From: Chryseobacterium sp. c4a
GTDB taxonomy: Bacteria; Bacteroidota; Bacteroidia; Flavobacteriales; Weeksellaceae
DNA length: 64,000 bases
Direction: 5' to 3'
Assembly: GCF_009900745.1 (NCBI RefSeq)
Contig: NZ_WXVU01000024.1
Span: 1-64,000 of the forward strand
A model generated the notes under the pieces. The model did not search any database. It was not told the origin of the DNA and saw only the letters and a program-made list of their open reading frames with translations. How positions within the stretch are numbered: position 1 is the first letter of the stretch; the number at the start of each line of letters is the position of its first letter. Below, piece by piece: positions 43,548-52,565 of this stretch. A program made the translations under genes and the position numbers.

Positions 43548-45302
43548 ATGGATAATATTGAAGCAATAAGTCCGAAACCGGATGAATTGGTAGAGAATAA
43601 GAGCTCCAGACATCCAAAAGGATTATGGGTTCTATTCGGAACGGAAATGTGGGAGCGTTTCAACTTTTACGGAATGAGAGCACTTTTGACGCTCTTTATG
43701 GTAAATTCCTTATTGATAAAAGAAGCTGATGCAGCGATTATCTATGGTGGATTTTTAGCTTTATGTTATTTAACACCGCTTTTAGGAGGGTTTATTGCTG
43801 ATAAATATATCGGAAACAGATTTGCAATTATTGTAGGTGGATCTTTAATGGCAATTGGTCAGTTCTTATTGTTCATTAGTGCCTCAACGTTCTCTGCGGA
43901 CATTGGAAGTGCCAAAATGATCATGTGGTTGGCATTATTTGTTATCATCTTTGGTAATGGATTCTTCAAACCGAACATTTCCTCAATGGTAGGAAGCCTT
44001 TATCCAAAACAAGAAAAATCGAAATTAGACTCAGCATTCACCATTTTCTATATGGGGATCAACATTGGAGCATTCTTAGGACAGTTTATTTGTCCTTACG
44101 TAGGAGATGTAAAAGATGCTACCACTGGGGTAAGAGATATTTTTGCTTTCAAATGGGGATTCTTAGCAGCTTCTATTGCGATGTTAATCGGAACTGTAAC
44201 ATTCTTTATCCTTAAAAATAAATACGTTGTAACTCCGGAAGGAAGACCTATCGGAGGATTACCAAAAAATAACAGTACTGCAGATTTCGAAGAGGGAGAA
44301 TCTCAGACAGCAAAATTCTCAGGAGCATCTTTAGGAATTACTGTAGGGATCTTTGCCGTTCTTTTCTTTGTATTCAGATACTTATTGGTAGGAGAACTTG
44401 GGTTTAACTCAATGGAAATGGGACAATTAATCAAAGGAATTATTTACCCATTCATCTATGCAGCAGGTATTTCTCTTGCATTCCTTATTATGACTTCTGC
44501 TGAAAATAAAGTAGAAAGACAGAGAATCTGGGTAATTTATATCGTTTCATTCTTTATTATCTTCTTCTGGGCCGCTTTCGAGCAGGCAGGTTCTTCATTA
44601 ACGTTTATTGCAGACAACCAAACAGACAGAAACATTTTTGGATGGAATATGCCGCCTTCCATGGTTCAGATCTTCAACGGAATTTTCGTTGTTTTACTAG
44701 CTTTCCCTTTCAGTTTAATGTGGGATAAATTAAGAGCTAACGGAAAAGAACCTGTATCTCCGCTGAAACAAGCTATTGGTCTTGCTGTAATTGCGCTTTC
44801 TTATTTCATCATTGCACACAATGTAAAAGATCTAGGAAACTCAGGTTTATTAGCGATCAAATGGTTGATGCTTCTATACTTCATTCAAACTTGTGGTGAG
44901 CTTTGTTTATCTCCAATCGGACTTTCTTTGGTAGGTAAATTAGCACCAAAAAGATTTGCTTCATTATTATATGGTGTATTCTTTATTTCCAATGCTGCCG
45001 GATATGCTTTAGCAGGTTCATTAGGAGCGCTTATTCCAGCAACAGGAGATAAGTTTAAAAAAGCTCAGGAAATTGGAGTTAATCTACAAGATGTTTTAGA
45101 TAAAAAAGTAACTTTAACTACAGAGCAGGTTGCTGCATTTGAAAAAGCTCAATTACCATTACACAACCCTACTTTCGTAGGATTTGAGATTCACAATTTA
45201 TTTGAATTCTTCATGGTGTTCGTTGTACTTTGTGGTATTGCTTCTGTAATTTTAGGTCTACTTTCACCTATCTTAAAGAAAATGATGCACGGTGTAAACT
45301 AA
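43548..45302 (+). CDS. POT family oligopeptide transporter (second of three)
   Basis: About 584 residues with the POT signature (GTEMWERFNFYGMRALLTLF), GGFIADKYIG, NGFFKPNISSMVGSLYP and GELCLSPIGLSLVGKLAP. Peptide/proton symport at the inner membrane. Compared with the first copy it has a different helix 6-7 loop (TADFEEGESQTAKFSGAS) and a C-terminal insert of about 40 residues before the last helix (KKAQEIGVNLQDVLDKKVTL). Own promoter and own terminator. Confidence 0.93.
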   Translation: MDNIEAISPKPDELVENKSSRHPKGLWVLFGTEMWERFNFYGMRALLTLFMVNSLLIKEADAAIIYGGFLALCYLTPLLGGFIADKYIGNRFAIIVGGSLMAIGQFLLFISASTFSADIGSAKMIMWLALFVIIFGNGFFKPNISSMVGSLYPKQEKSKLDSAFTIFYMGINIGAFLGQFICPYVGDVKDATTGVRDIFAFKWGFLAASIAMLIGTVTFFILKNKYVVTPEGRPIGGLPKNNSTADFEEGESQTAKFSGASLGITVGIFAVLFFVFRYLLVGELGFNSMEMGQLIKGIIYPFIYAAGISLAFLIMTSAENKVERQRIWVIYIVSFFIIFFWAAFEQAGSSLTFIADNQTDRNIFGWNMPPSMVQIFNGIFVVLLAFPFSLMWDKLRANGKEPVSPLKQAIGLAVIALSYFIIAHNVKDLGNSGLLAIKWLMLLYFIQTCGELCLSPIGLSLVGKLAPKRFASLLYGVFFISNAAGYALAGSLGALIPATGDKFKKAQEIGVNLQDVLDKKVTLTTEQVAAFEKAQLPLHNPTFVGFEIHNLFEFFMVFVVLCGIASVILGLLSPILKKMMHGVN

Positions 45303-45324
45303 TTGCATTAACAAAATATGAATA

Positions 45325-45353
45325 AAACCTCTGCTAAGTCAGAGGTTTTTTTT
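45325..45353 (+). terminator. terminator after the second POT gene
   Basis: Stem AAACCTCTG/CAGAGGTTT with a 6-base loop, followed by a T-run. It lies just before the YhcG-like gene. Confidence 0.88.
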
Positions 45354-45361
45354 ATTTTCGT

Positions 45362-46354
45362 ATGATGGAAATTTCCGAAGATTCTTTATTCCAGTCCGTA
45401 AAGGAAATCATTAGACAGTCGCGCGAAAAGGTTTTTCGGATAGCGAATTCTACATTACTGCTTACCTATTGGCAGATTGGAAAACTTATTGTTGAAGATG
45501 AACAACAAGGAAAAGAACGTGCTGAATACGGAAAATATACATTAAAGAATCTTTCTCAGAAACTTACTTTAGAGTTTGGAAAAGGGTTTGACTATACCAA
45601 TCTCTCCAATATGCGTAAGTTTTACATTGCTTTTCCAATTGTTGACACATTGTCTCAACAATTGAGTTGGTCTCATTACCGATTACTTTCCAGCCAGGAT
45701 GATAAGAATAAAAGACAATACTATCTGAATGAAGCTGTACAAAACAACTGGAATGTAAGAGACTTGAAAAGACAAATCAATTCTCTGGCCTACGAGAGAG
45801 TTTTAGAACATAAAAAATCTTCTACTGAAAGCATTCACAGTGTTTTAAAGGATCCTTATATTTTTGAATTCCTTGGACTAAAAGCTGATGAACAGTTTTC
45901 AGAGAAAGAAATTGAAACCGCCATCATAGATCATATCCAGAAATTCTTACTGGAATTTGGAAAAGGATTTGCTTTTGTAGCCAGACAACAACATATTTCC
46001 ACCGATACTTCAGACTTTTATATTGACCTTGTATTTTACAATTACATTCTTAAATGTTTTGTCATTATCGATTTAAAAACCGGGGAACTTTCCCATCAGG
46101 ATATCGGGCAAATCGACATGTATGTAAGAATGTATGATGATATGAAACGTGGTGAAGGAGATAACCCAACCATCGGTATTTTACTTTGTTCCGAAAAGGA
46201 TGAAACTATTGTAAAATATTCAGTACTCAATGATAAAAATAATTTATTTGCCAGCAAATACCTGCTGTACCTCCCAAAAGAAGAAGAATTAAAACAAATT
46301 ATTGACCAGGACAGAATCCGTTTTGAACTGGATCAGGATAATAAAAACCCTTAA
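45362..46354 (+). CDS. YhcG-type PDDEXK nuclease (DUF1016 family)
   Basis: A 330-residue protein with the N-terminal DUF1016 helical domain (ANSTLLLTYWQIGKLIVEDE, LSWSHYRLLSS) and a C-terminal nuclease core (DFYIDLVFYNYILKCFVIID followed by LKTGEL; catalytic Asp, Asp and Lys in the D...DxK pattern). Family members are often found with restriction systems or mobile DNA. Here it stands between two POT genes, 9 bases after a terminator and 21 bases before the third POT gene, with no methylase. It may be an orphan defence or repair nuclease gained by transfer. Confidence 0.9.
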   Translation: MMEISEDSLFQSVKEIIRQSREKVFRIANSTLLLTYWQIGKLIVEDEQQGKERAEYGKYTLKNLSQKLTLEFGKGFDYTNLSNMRKFYIAFPIVDTLSQQLSWSHYRLLSSQDDKNKRQYYLNEAVQNNWNVRDLKRQINSLAYERVLEHKKSSTESIHSVLKDPYIFEFLGLKADEQFSEKEIETAIIDHIQKFLLEFGKGFAFVARQQHISTDTSDFYIDLVFYNYILKCFVIIDLKTGELSHQDIGQIDMYVRMYDDMKRGEGDNPTIGILLCSEKDETIVKYSVLNDKNNLFASKYLLYLPKEEELKQIIDQDRIRFELDQDNKNP

Positions 46355-46375
46355 TTAAAACAATCATATATCGTT

Positions 46376-47851
46376 ATGAGCTTAACTCTAGAAGAAATCC
46401 AAGATTTCAAAGGAAAATATCCAAAACAGCTTTGGACCTTATTCACTGTAGAAATGTGGGAACGTTTCTGTTTTTATGGTATGCGCGGTGTTCTTACCAT
46501 TTTCATGGTAGATCAATTAGGACTGCTTGAAGACAAGGCTAATTTACAATATGGGGCTATACAGGCTTTTATTTATGCATTTACTTTTATCGGAGGTATT
46601 TTTGCTGATAAAATCTTAGGTTTCAAAAAATCTCTTGTTTTTGGAGGTCTTATCATGTCCATTGGAAATCTTATTATTGCTCTTTCTCCACATGACTTCT
46701 TTTATTTTGGGATCACCTGTTCTATTATAGGAACCGGATTTTTCAAACCTAACATATCTTCTATGGTGGGAGAACTTTATAAAGAGGATGACCCAAGGAG
46801 GGATGCCGGATACGGACTTTTCTATGCAGGGATCAACATTGGTGGTCTTTTAGGTGGAGCGCTGTGTGTCTATCTTGGAAAGTATCACTCCTGGTCATGG
46901 TGCTTCCTGGCAGCTGCTATTGTGATGATTCTAGGACTTATTACTTTTTTTGCTACCAGAAAAACTTTAGGACCTATTGGTGATTCTCCATTACAATTTA
47001 TCCCTAAATCGAAGAGAACATTACGTGAAGTATTAGTATATATTGGTGCATTACTAAGCATGCCGCTTATTTTTATCATGGTTAAAAATACAAGCTTTAC
47101 AGATTATTTCATGTATCTGATCGGTATTGCGGCTGTAGGTTATTTCATTATGGAAACTTTAAAACAGACTTCTTCTTACCAGAAAAAACTGATTGCTGCT
47201 TTTGTATTTATATTCATGTATTTTGTTTTTAATTCTATTTATGAACAAAGTGGAGGCTCTCTATCTTTATTTGCCAAAGATAACCTTGTACACAGTTTAC
47301 TAGGATTTGGTATGGATCCTAATGTAATTAACAACAGTGCCAATTCTTTCTTTATCATTATTTTCAGCCCACTTATCGGTTTAGCTTGGGTTGGTTTAAA
47401 CAAAAAGAAACTGGAACCTAATACAATTAATAAGTTTGGAATTGGATTTTTATTTCTGGCAGCCGGGTTCTTCTTATTTTACAGTTTAAGATACTTTGCA
47501 GGGACAGACGGAAAATCTTCCCTTAACTTATTTACTTTTACCTGGCTTGTCATTACTTTCGGAGAATTATGTTTAGGGCCAATCGGAATGTCTATCATCA
47601 CCAAATTATCTCCTAAGAAAATGTTCGGAATGATGATGGGATTATGGTTCTTAGCAAGTGCATTCGGACAGTTCGCTGCCGGAAAAATCGGTGCCAGCCT
47701 ATCTGAATCCAACACAGGAAATACCAATATGAGTAAGCTATTAGCCTACACAGACGGATATAAAACACTGGGTATTTATGCATTAGTTGCAGGAGTGGTA
47801 TTAATATTGCTTTCTTCACTCGTGAAAAAATTAATGCAGGATGTAAAATAA
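46376..47851 (+). CDS. POT family oligopeptide transporter (third of three)
   Basis: A 491-residue transporter, shorter than its two neighbours, with FTVEMWERFCFYGMRGVLTI, GGIFADKILG, GTGFFKPNISSMVGELY and GELCLGPIGMSIITKLSP. It lacks the large extramembrane inserts of the first two copies. Inner-membrane peptide/proton symporter. It starts 21 bases after the YhcG gene and may be co-transcribed with it. An AT-only hairpin with T-run follows at 47851-47877. Confidence 0.92.
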   Translation: MSLTLEEIQDFKGKYPKQLWTLFTVEMWERFCFYGMRGVLTIFMVDQLGLLEDKANLQYGAIQAFIYAFTFIGGIFADKILGFKKSLVFGGLIMSIGNLIIALSPHDFFYFGITCSIIGTGFFKPNISSMVGELYKEDDPRRDAGYGLFYAGINIGGLLGGALCVYLGKYHSWSWCFLAAAIVMILGLITFFATRKTLGPIGDSPLQFIPKSKRTLREVLVYIGALLSMPLIFIMVKNTSFTDYFMYLIGIAAVGYFIMETLKQTSSYQKKLIAAFVFIFMYFVFNSIYEQSGGSLSLFAKDNLVHSLLGFGMDPNVINNSANSFFIIIFSPLIGLAWVGLNKKKLEPNTINKFGIGFLFLAAGFFLFYSLRYFAGTDGKSSLNLFTFTWLVITFGELCLGPIGMSIITKLSPKKMFGMMMGLWFLASAFGQFAAGKIGASLSESNTGNTNMSKLLAYTDGYKTLGIYALVAGVVLILLSSLVKKLMQDVK

Positions 47852-47877
47852 AAAAATAAGTAATTATGCTTATTTTT
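47851..47877 (+). terminator. weak AT-rich terminator after the third POT gene
   Basis: AAAAATAAG/CTTATTTTT stem with an 8-base loop; only two G-C pairs at most, so it may be leaky into the thioredoxin-like gene. Confidence 0.4.
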
Positions 47878-47893
47878 ACGTAAATATCAAATT

Positions 47894-48427
47894 ATGAAGA
47901 AAATTTTAAGCATAGTTCTCTTATTATTATTAAATTTTAGTTTTGCCCAGACTAAATGGATGACCATTGAAGAGGCTTTAAAAGCACAAAAGGAGAATCC
48001 AAAAAAAATTCTTATTGATTTTTATGCTGACTGGTGTGGCCCATGTAAAATCATGGACAAGAAAACGTATGGTCATCCTGTTCTTGCTCAAATTTTAAAT
48101 GAAAATTTTTATCCTGTAAAATTTAACGCAGAAGAAAAAAAGAGTATTGAAATTTTTGGAAGAACATTTTCCAATCATAATACAGAACAGAAGAAAGGAA
48201 GAAACTCTCTACACGAGTTTACTCAATATATGAATGTAGGTGCTGTTCCAAGTACTGTATTTTTGGATGAGCACGGTGATCCGATTACTATTCTTCAGGG
48301 CGAATTATCTGCTAAGGAATTGGAACCTTACTTGGAATTAATTTCAAAGGATCTCTTTAAAAAGATCCGCACCAGAGAACAATGGGAAGATTACCAGAAA
48401 AAGTTCAAATCTAAAATCAAAGAATAA
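47894..48427 (+). CDS. exported thioredoxin-fold protein
   Basis: 177 residues with a signal peptide (ending FSFAQ) and a thioredoxin fold: IDFYADWCGPCKIMDKKTYG (redox CxxC as WCGPC), a charged insert of about 25 residues (FGRTFSNHNTEQKKGRNSLH), and the cis-Pro loop (VGAVPSTVFLDEHG). It likely works on disulfides in the periplasm, reducing or isomerising them. It stands between the POT cluster and recG and is followed by a terminator. Confidence 0.9.
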   Translation: MKKILSIVLLLLLNFSFAQTKWMTIEEALKAQKENPKKILIDFYADWCGPCKIMDKKTYGHPVLAQILNENFYPVKFNAEEKKSIEIFGRTFSNHNTEQKKGRNSLHEFTQYMNVGAVPSTVFLDEHGDPITILQGELSAKELEPYLELISKDLFKKIRTREQWEDYQKKFKSKIKE

Positions 48428-48471
48428 TAAACAAGTAAAGTTTTACACTTTAATGGTCTCATATAAATTAA

Positions 48472-48508
48472 GACTTTCAATTTTTTTTGGAAGTCTTTTT
48501 TATTTTAC
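48472..48508 (+). terminator. terminator after the thioredoxin-like gene
   Basis: Stem AAGACTT/AAGTCTT with an 11-base loop, followed by TTTTTTATTTTA. Confidence 0.65.
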
Positions 48509-48566
48509 CGAAATTCGAACCTTTATTTTTCGTACAATATTCGATTCCCGAATCTCAGATAAGAAA

Positions 48567-50654
48567 ATGACTTTAGAAACTTCCATAGAATATGTAAAAG
48601 GAATAGGTCCGGAAAGAGCCAAACTCATCAAAAGTGTGTTGGGACTATCCACTGTAGAAGATATGCTCAACTTCTATCCTCTCCGATATCTGGATAAAAG
48701 TAAAGTGTATAAAATTTCTCAGCTTCATGAGGAAACCAGTCAGGAAATTCAATTTAAGGGAAGAATTACCCAGGTTCAGGAAATTCAGACTGGAAAAACT
48801 AAAAGGCTAACAGCTAAATTCAATGATGATACAGGAAGTATGGATCTTGTATGGTTTCAGTATTCAAAATGGCTGAAAGAGCAGCTTCCTATTAATCGGG
48901 AGGTATATATTTTCGGGAAAATCAATGTTTTTAACCGTCAGTTTTCCATGCCCCATCCCGAGATTGAGGTTGAGGAAAAGAAAGAAGGTGAAATCCGACT
49001 AAAACCTATTTATCCAAGTTCTGAGAAACTGACTAAAAGAGGGCTCAACCAAAGGTTTTTTCAAAATGCTTTAAGAAATATCTGCAAAGAGATTCCTAAT
49101 CTTATTGAAGAGAATTTTCCGGAATATCTGATGAAAACTTTCAAATTTATGTCCAGGCAGCATGCTTTCCTTAATGTTCACTTTCCTAAGGATCAGGAAC
49201 ATTTTGACAAGGCAGATTTCAGACTAAAATTTGAAGAATCCTTCTTTTTTCAACTGGGATATGGCTTAAAGAAACTTCATCATAAAACACAGTCTTATGG
49301 TAATCCTTTCCCTATTATAGGTGACCACTTTAATGATTTCTATGAAAATCATCTTCCATTTGAACTTACGGGTGCTCAAAAAAGGGTTTTAAAGGAGATC
49401 CGAATGGATATGAAAAGACCGATTCAGATGAACAGGCTTTTACAAGGAGATGTAGGTTCTGGAAAAACAATGGTGGCTTTACTTACCATGCTTATTGCTA
49501 TGGACAATGGCTTCCAAAGCTGTATAATGGCTCCTACTGAAATTCTCGCCCAGCAGCATTATAATGGAATAAAAGAGTTATTAGAAAAAACAGGAATCAA
49601 TATCCGGTTGTTGACAGGATCTACCAAAGTAAAAGAAAGAAGAATTATTCATGAAGAACTGGAAAACGGTACACTTTCTATTCTTGTAGGAACCCATGCG
49701 ATTCTGGAAGATAAGGTTAAATTCAAAAATCTTGGTTTAGCTATCATTGATGAGCAGCACCGATTCGGAGTGGCACAAAGAGCTAAACTTTGGGCTAAAA
49801 ATAAAATTCCGCCTCATATTCTGGTAATGACGGCAACACCTATTCCGAGGACATTGGCCATGAGCTTTTATTCTGATCTTGATGTTTCTGTGATTGACGA
49901 AATGCCTGTTGGAAGAAAACCGATTATTACAGCTCATAGACGAGAGAAAGACAGATTGTATGTGTATAATTTCTGTAAAGATGAAATCAAAAAAGGAAGA
50001 CAAGTTTATTTTGTATATCCCTTGATTGAAGAGTCTGAAAAGTTGGATTATAAAAATCTTATGGAAGGATTGGAGCACGTGATGGATTTCTTCTCTGATT
50101 ATAATGTCACCATGCTGCACGGGAAAATGAAACCGGATGAAAAAGATGCTGCTATGACCTATTTTGCATCAGGAAAGGCAGAAATTATGGTCGCAACAAC
50201 TGTAATAGAAGTGGGGGTAAATGTTCCCAATGCTTCCGTAATGGTCATTGAAAGTTCTGAAAGGTTTGGGCTTTCACAGCTTCATCAGCTTAGAGGACGG
50301 GTAGGAAGAGGAGCTGAGCAAAGCTATTGTATACTCATGACTTCTGATAAACTATCTAAAGAAAGCAGAACCCGTGTTAAAACGATGACAGAAACCAATG
50401 ATGGCTTTAAAATCTCTGAAGTAGATATGCAGCTTCGTGGCCCCGGCGATATTCTGGGAACTCAGCAAAGTGGTGTTGTAGATTTTAAAAGGCTGGATTT
50501 AGTGAATGATTCGGCAATTATAAAAACCACCAAAAATACAGTCGACAGAATACTGGAAGCAGATCCTATGCTCACAAGACAGGACAATCTGATTATAAAA
50601 AATTACTATATAAAGTATTACAAAGGGAAAAATAAATGGAGTAAGATTTCATAA
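48567..50654 (+). CDS. recG: ATP-dependent DNA helicase RecG
   Basis: A branch-migration helicase of 695 residues that rescues stalled forks and Holliday junctions. It begins with a helical and wedge OB domain (KGIGPERAKLIKSVLGLS, GRITQVQEIQTGKTKRLTAK), then helicase motifs: Walker A LLQGDVGSGKTMVALL, IIDEQHRFGVAQRAKLW, VMTATPIPRTLAM, ATTVIEVGVNVPNA, LRGRVGRGAEQSYC. Complete. The frame runs upstream to 48453 but that part overlaps a terminator; the ATG at 48567 gives the usual length. Confidence 0.97.
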   Translation: MTLETSIEYVKGIGPERAKLIKSVLGLSTVEDMLNFYPLRYLDKSKVYKISQLHEETSQEIQFKGRITQVQEIQTGKTKRLTAKFNDDTGSMDLVWFQYSKWLKEQLPINREVYIFGKINVFNRQFSMPHPEIEVEEKKEGEIRLKPIYPSSEKLTKRGLNQRFFQNALRNICKEIPNLIEENFPEYLMKTFKFMSRQHAFLNVHFPKDQEHFDKADFRLKFEESFFFQLGYGLKKLHHKTQSYGNPFPIIGDHFNDFYENHLPFELTGAQKRVLKEIRMDMKRPIQMNRLLQGDVGSGKTMVALLTMLIAMDNGFQSCIMAPTEILAQQHYNGIKELLEKTGINIRLLTGSTKVKERRIIHEELENGTLSILVGTHAILEDKVKFKNLGLAIIDEQHRFGVAQRAKLWAKNKIPPHILVMTATPIPRTLAMSFYSDLDVSVIDEMPVGRKPIITAHRREKDRLYVYNFCKDEIKKGRQVYFVYPLIEESEKLDYKNLMEGLEHVMDFFSDYNVTMLHGKMKPDEKDAAMTYFASGKAEIMVATTVIEVGVNVPNASVMVIESSERFGLSQLHQLRGRVGRGAEQSYCILMTSDKLSKESRTRVKTMTETNDGFKISEVDMQLRGPGDILGTQQSGVVDFKRLDLVNDSAIIKTTKNTVDRILEADPMLTRQDNLIIKNYYIKYYKGKNKWSKIS

Positions 50655-50685
50655 AAAAAACCACAGAAAAAATATTCCTGTGGTT
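50652..50685 (-). terminator. minus-strand terminator at the end of recG
   Basis: On the minus strand an 8-bp stem AACCACAG/CTGTGGTT with an 11-base loop is followed by eight T. On the plus strand no T-run follows. The nearest upstream minus-strand gene ends 565 bases away. Confidence 0.7.
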
Positions 50686-51249
50686 CCCTTATAAAACTGT
50701 TATTTAGAAGAAATTACTTTTGGTCTGCTTTAAAAATTTATTTTAATAGCTTATGCTTAATATTTTGTGATGTGGTGTGAAAATATCTATATATTATTTG
50801 AAGATAAGCCTCCACTATTAAAATAAATTATAAAAAAACAAAATGAATTATTTTTCCAACTTGCTTATTATAAAAACTAACTGTGTCTAGCTGGAGATGA
50901 GGGAATGAAACGAATAAAAATATCTCCAACTGCTTCAAGTTTTCATGATTGTACCGTTTTGTTTAAAGATCTTCTATGCTTTAAAATTGGAAATGAATAT
51001 AACTCATTTTGTTTACATCGTGATTTTATATATTTTCTGTAGAAACAATTACTTTTCATTCATCTGTATCTTCATCTATATATTTAAATTTGTGTCACTG
51101 AGTTTACATTTACAAATGTCCGAATATTAACGCTCTTCTTTTTTATATTATTTCAATTATTAGTTATAAAATTTTCACTTTAAAGTGAATATTATACATT
51201 AAATAACTTTTGCTTTTCTAAAACAGAAAGGCAAGAAACTACCTATTCA
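50655..51249. other. 595-bp AT-rich intergenic region
   Basis: Between convergent recG and the receiver gene. It holds a minus-strand terminator at one end (50652-50685), a GGAGAT...ATCTCC inverted repeat near 50890-50930, and a perfect 16-base palindrome at 51174-51189. No convincing coding region is seen; an unannotated RNA on the minus strand or a long 3' UTR are possible. Confidence 0.5.
51174..51189. repeat. perfect 16-base palindrome
   Basis: TTCACTTTAAAGTGAA reads the same on both strands. It lies 61 bases after the stop of the receiver gene. It could be a protein-binding site or the stem of a small terminator; no T-run is attached. Confidence 0.5.
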
Positions 51250-51696
51250 TCATAATTTTAGAATAAAATTATCTTTATTTAGACCTGAAGTATGGTACTG
51301 CCAGTTTATCGTAATAACTTCTGTAAGCACCTTCTTTAAAGTTTCAAAATCAGAAGGCTTTCTCATACAGATATTATTTCCTTTTACGAAAGCTTCTTCA
51401 ATTTCATTTTCAGAAATTTCATCATCATAAATAGCGGTCACCATGTTACTGAACTTTGAGTTCGTTTTCACCTCATCAATACATTCCATACTGTTTTTCC
51501 CTGGAATAGTATATTTAATAAAGGTGATCTCAGGAACTACAGCATCTTTATTATTCAGATATTCCATGAGGTCAATTCCGTTATGGAAACATTGAACTTT
51601 TATAGAGATCTTCAGCTCTTTAAATATATTTTTAAAAAAAATTAATGTGTTTTCATCGTTATCTGTTACAATTACGTTCAGAAATTCTTTATTCAT
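51250..51696 (-). CDS. pseudo-receiver (response-regulator fold lacking the phosphorylated Asp)
   Basis: A 148-residue protein with a receiver fold: acidic pocket (IVTDNDENTLIFF, Asp12/Asp14), the beta-3 region TFIKYTIPGKNSMECI, and the conserved Lys before Pro (CMRKPSD). The position of the phosphorylated Asp is Lys61 (codon AAA at 51514-51516), so normal phosphorylation cannot occur. The tail ends NWQYHTSGLNKDNFILKL. It overlaps the end of the upstream AraC-type gene by 8 bases, so the two are translated together and probably interact. Output domain absent. Confidence 0.85.
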   Translation of the reverse strand: MNKEFLNVIVTDNDENTLIFFKNIFKELKISIKVQCFHNGIDLMEYLNNKDAVVPEITFIKYTIPGKNSMECIDEVKTNSKFSNMVTAIYDDEISENEIEEAFVKGNNICMRKPSDFETLKKVLTEVITINWQYHTSGLNKDNFILKL

Positions 51697-52270
51697 ACTG
51701 CATTTTAGGGTTTGTTACCGTGCTTTGGGCTCTTCTTCTTTTCCCAATGATCTTTTGAAACTGTGAAGGTGTAATTCCTGTCGTATTCTTAAACTGAGTA
51801 CTTAAATGCGCCACACTGGAATAATTCAACTTATGGGCAATTTCAGTCAGGCTTTGCTTATTTCTTATAATCAGAGCTTTTGCATGTTCTATTTTCTGGA
51901 GAATAATAAAATTCTCGATGGAAGTGTACGCCACTTCTGAAAACAGATTGGAAAGATATCCATAACTGTGATTCAGTTTTTCAGCAATATAAATAGATGC
52001 TTTCACTGGAATAATTTCTTCAGAAAAGACAAGTTCCACAATGGCATCTTTTATTTTCTGTACCAAAGCCGTTTTCTGGCTTTCAATGATCTCAATACCA
52101 TAATCACCAAGATTTTTCTTGAAAAGATTATGTTGCTCTTGCGTAAAGGGTTCATAGAACTCCACCTCGCCGAAGTTCAGCAACCGGTATTTCAACCCGT
52201 GCTCCTTCAGTTTTTCGTCCAATACCTTTTTACAAAGGGCATTGAAATCAAATTTAACGTACATTTTCAT
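51689..52270 (-). CDS. AraC-family transcriptional regulator
   Basis: A 193-residue protein with a C-terminal AraC HTH: IAEKLNHSYGYLSNLFSEVA (first HTH), IEHAKALIIRNKQSLTEIA and LNYSSVAHLSTQFKNTTGIT (second HTH), and a basic tail (KIIGKRRRAQ). The N-terminal 85 residues are not a typical sugar-binding cupin; they may sense another signal. Met1 and Met3 are both possible starts. It overlaps the pseudo-receiver gene by 8 bases. Confidence 0.9.
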   Translation of the reverse strand: MKMYVKFDFNALCKKVLDEKLKEHGLKYRLLNFGEVEFYEPFTQEQHNLFKKNLGDYGIEIIESQKTALVQKIKDAIVELVFSEEIIPVKASIYIAEKLNHSYGYLSNLFSEVAYTSIENFIILQKIEHAKALIIRNKQSLTEIAHKLNYSSVAHLSTQFKNTTGITPSQFQKIIGKRRRAQSTVTNPKMQYE

Positions 52271-52365
52271 CCTGGTATAAGTAAGCCTATTTTTTTAGTA
52301 AATATAACAATTTATTTCAATTAAATGTGAAATAGGAAATATTTTTTTAACATAATATAAATACG

Positions 52366-52394
52366 CAAAAACTCCTGTATCCGAAAATACAGGA
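52366..52394 (-). terminator. probable terminator downstream of the GNAT gene
   Basis: Stem TCCTGTAT/ATACAGGA with a 6-base loop and five T on the minus strand; about 170 bases after the GNAT stop. Confidence 0.55.
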
Positions 52395-52565
52395 ATTTAA
52401 ACACTAAGGATGAAAAAAATATACTGATAAAAAGCTATGTCAGCTCAAAACCAAGCATATGAATGTATTATTTAATAAGTGATTTGGTTCTGAAACAAAG
52501 ATGATTCAAAAAAAGAAATCACCCGTTATAGAATTACAGGATAAAGTTACAAAATTTTAAGTCAA

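Noticed and set aside
50945-51130. 61-codon plus-strand frame in the recG-receiver gap
   Set aside because: Very AT-rich with Ile/Phe/Tyr bias from base composition, no promoter or family resemblance; not called.
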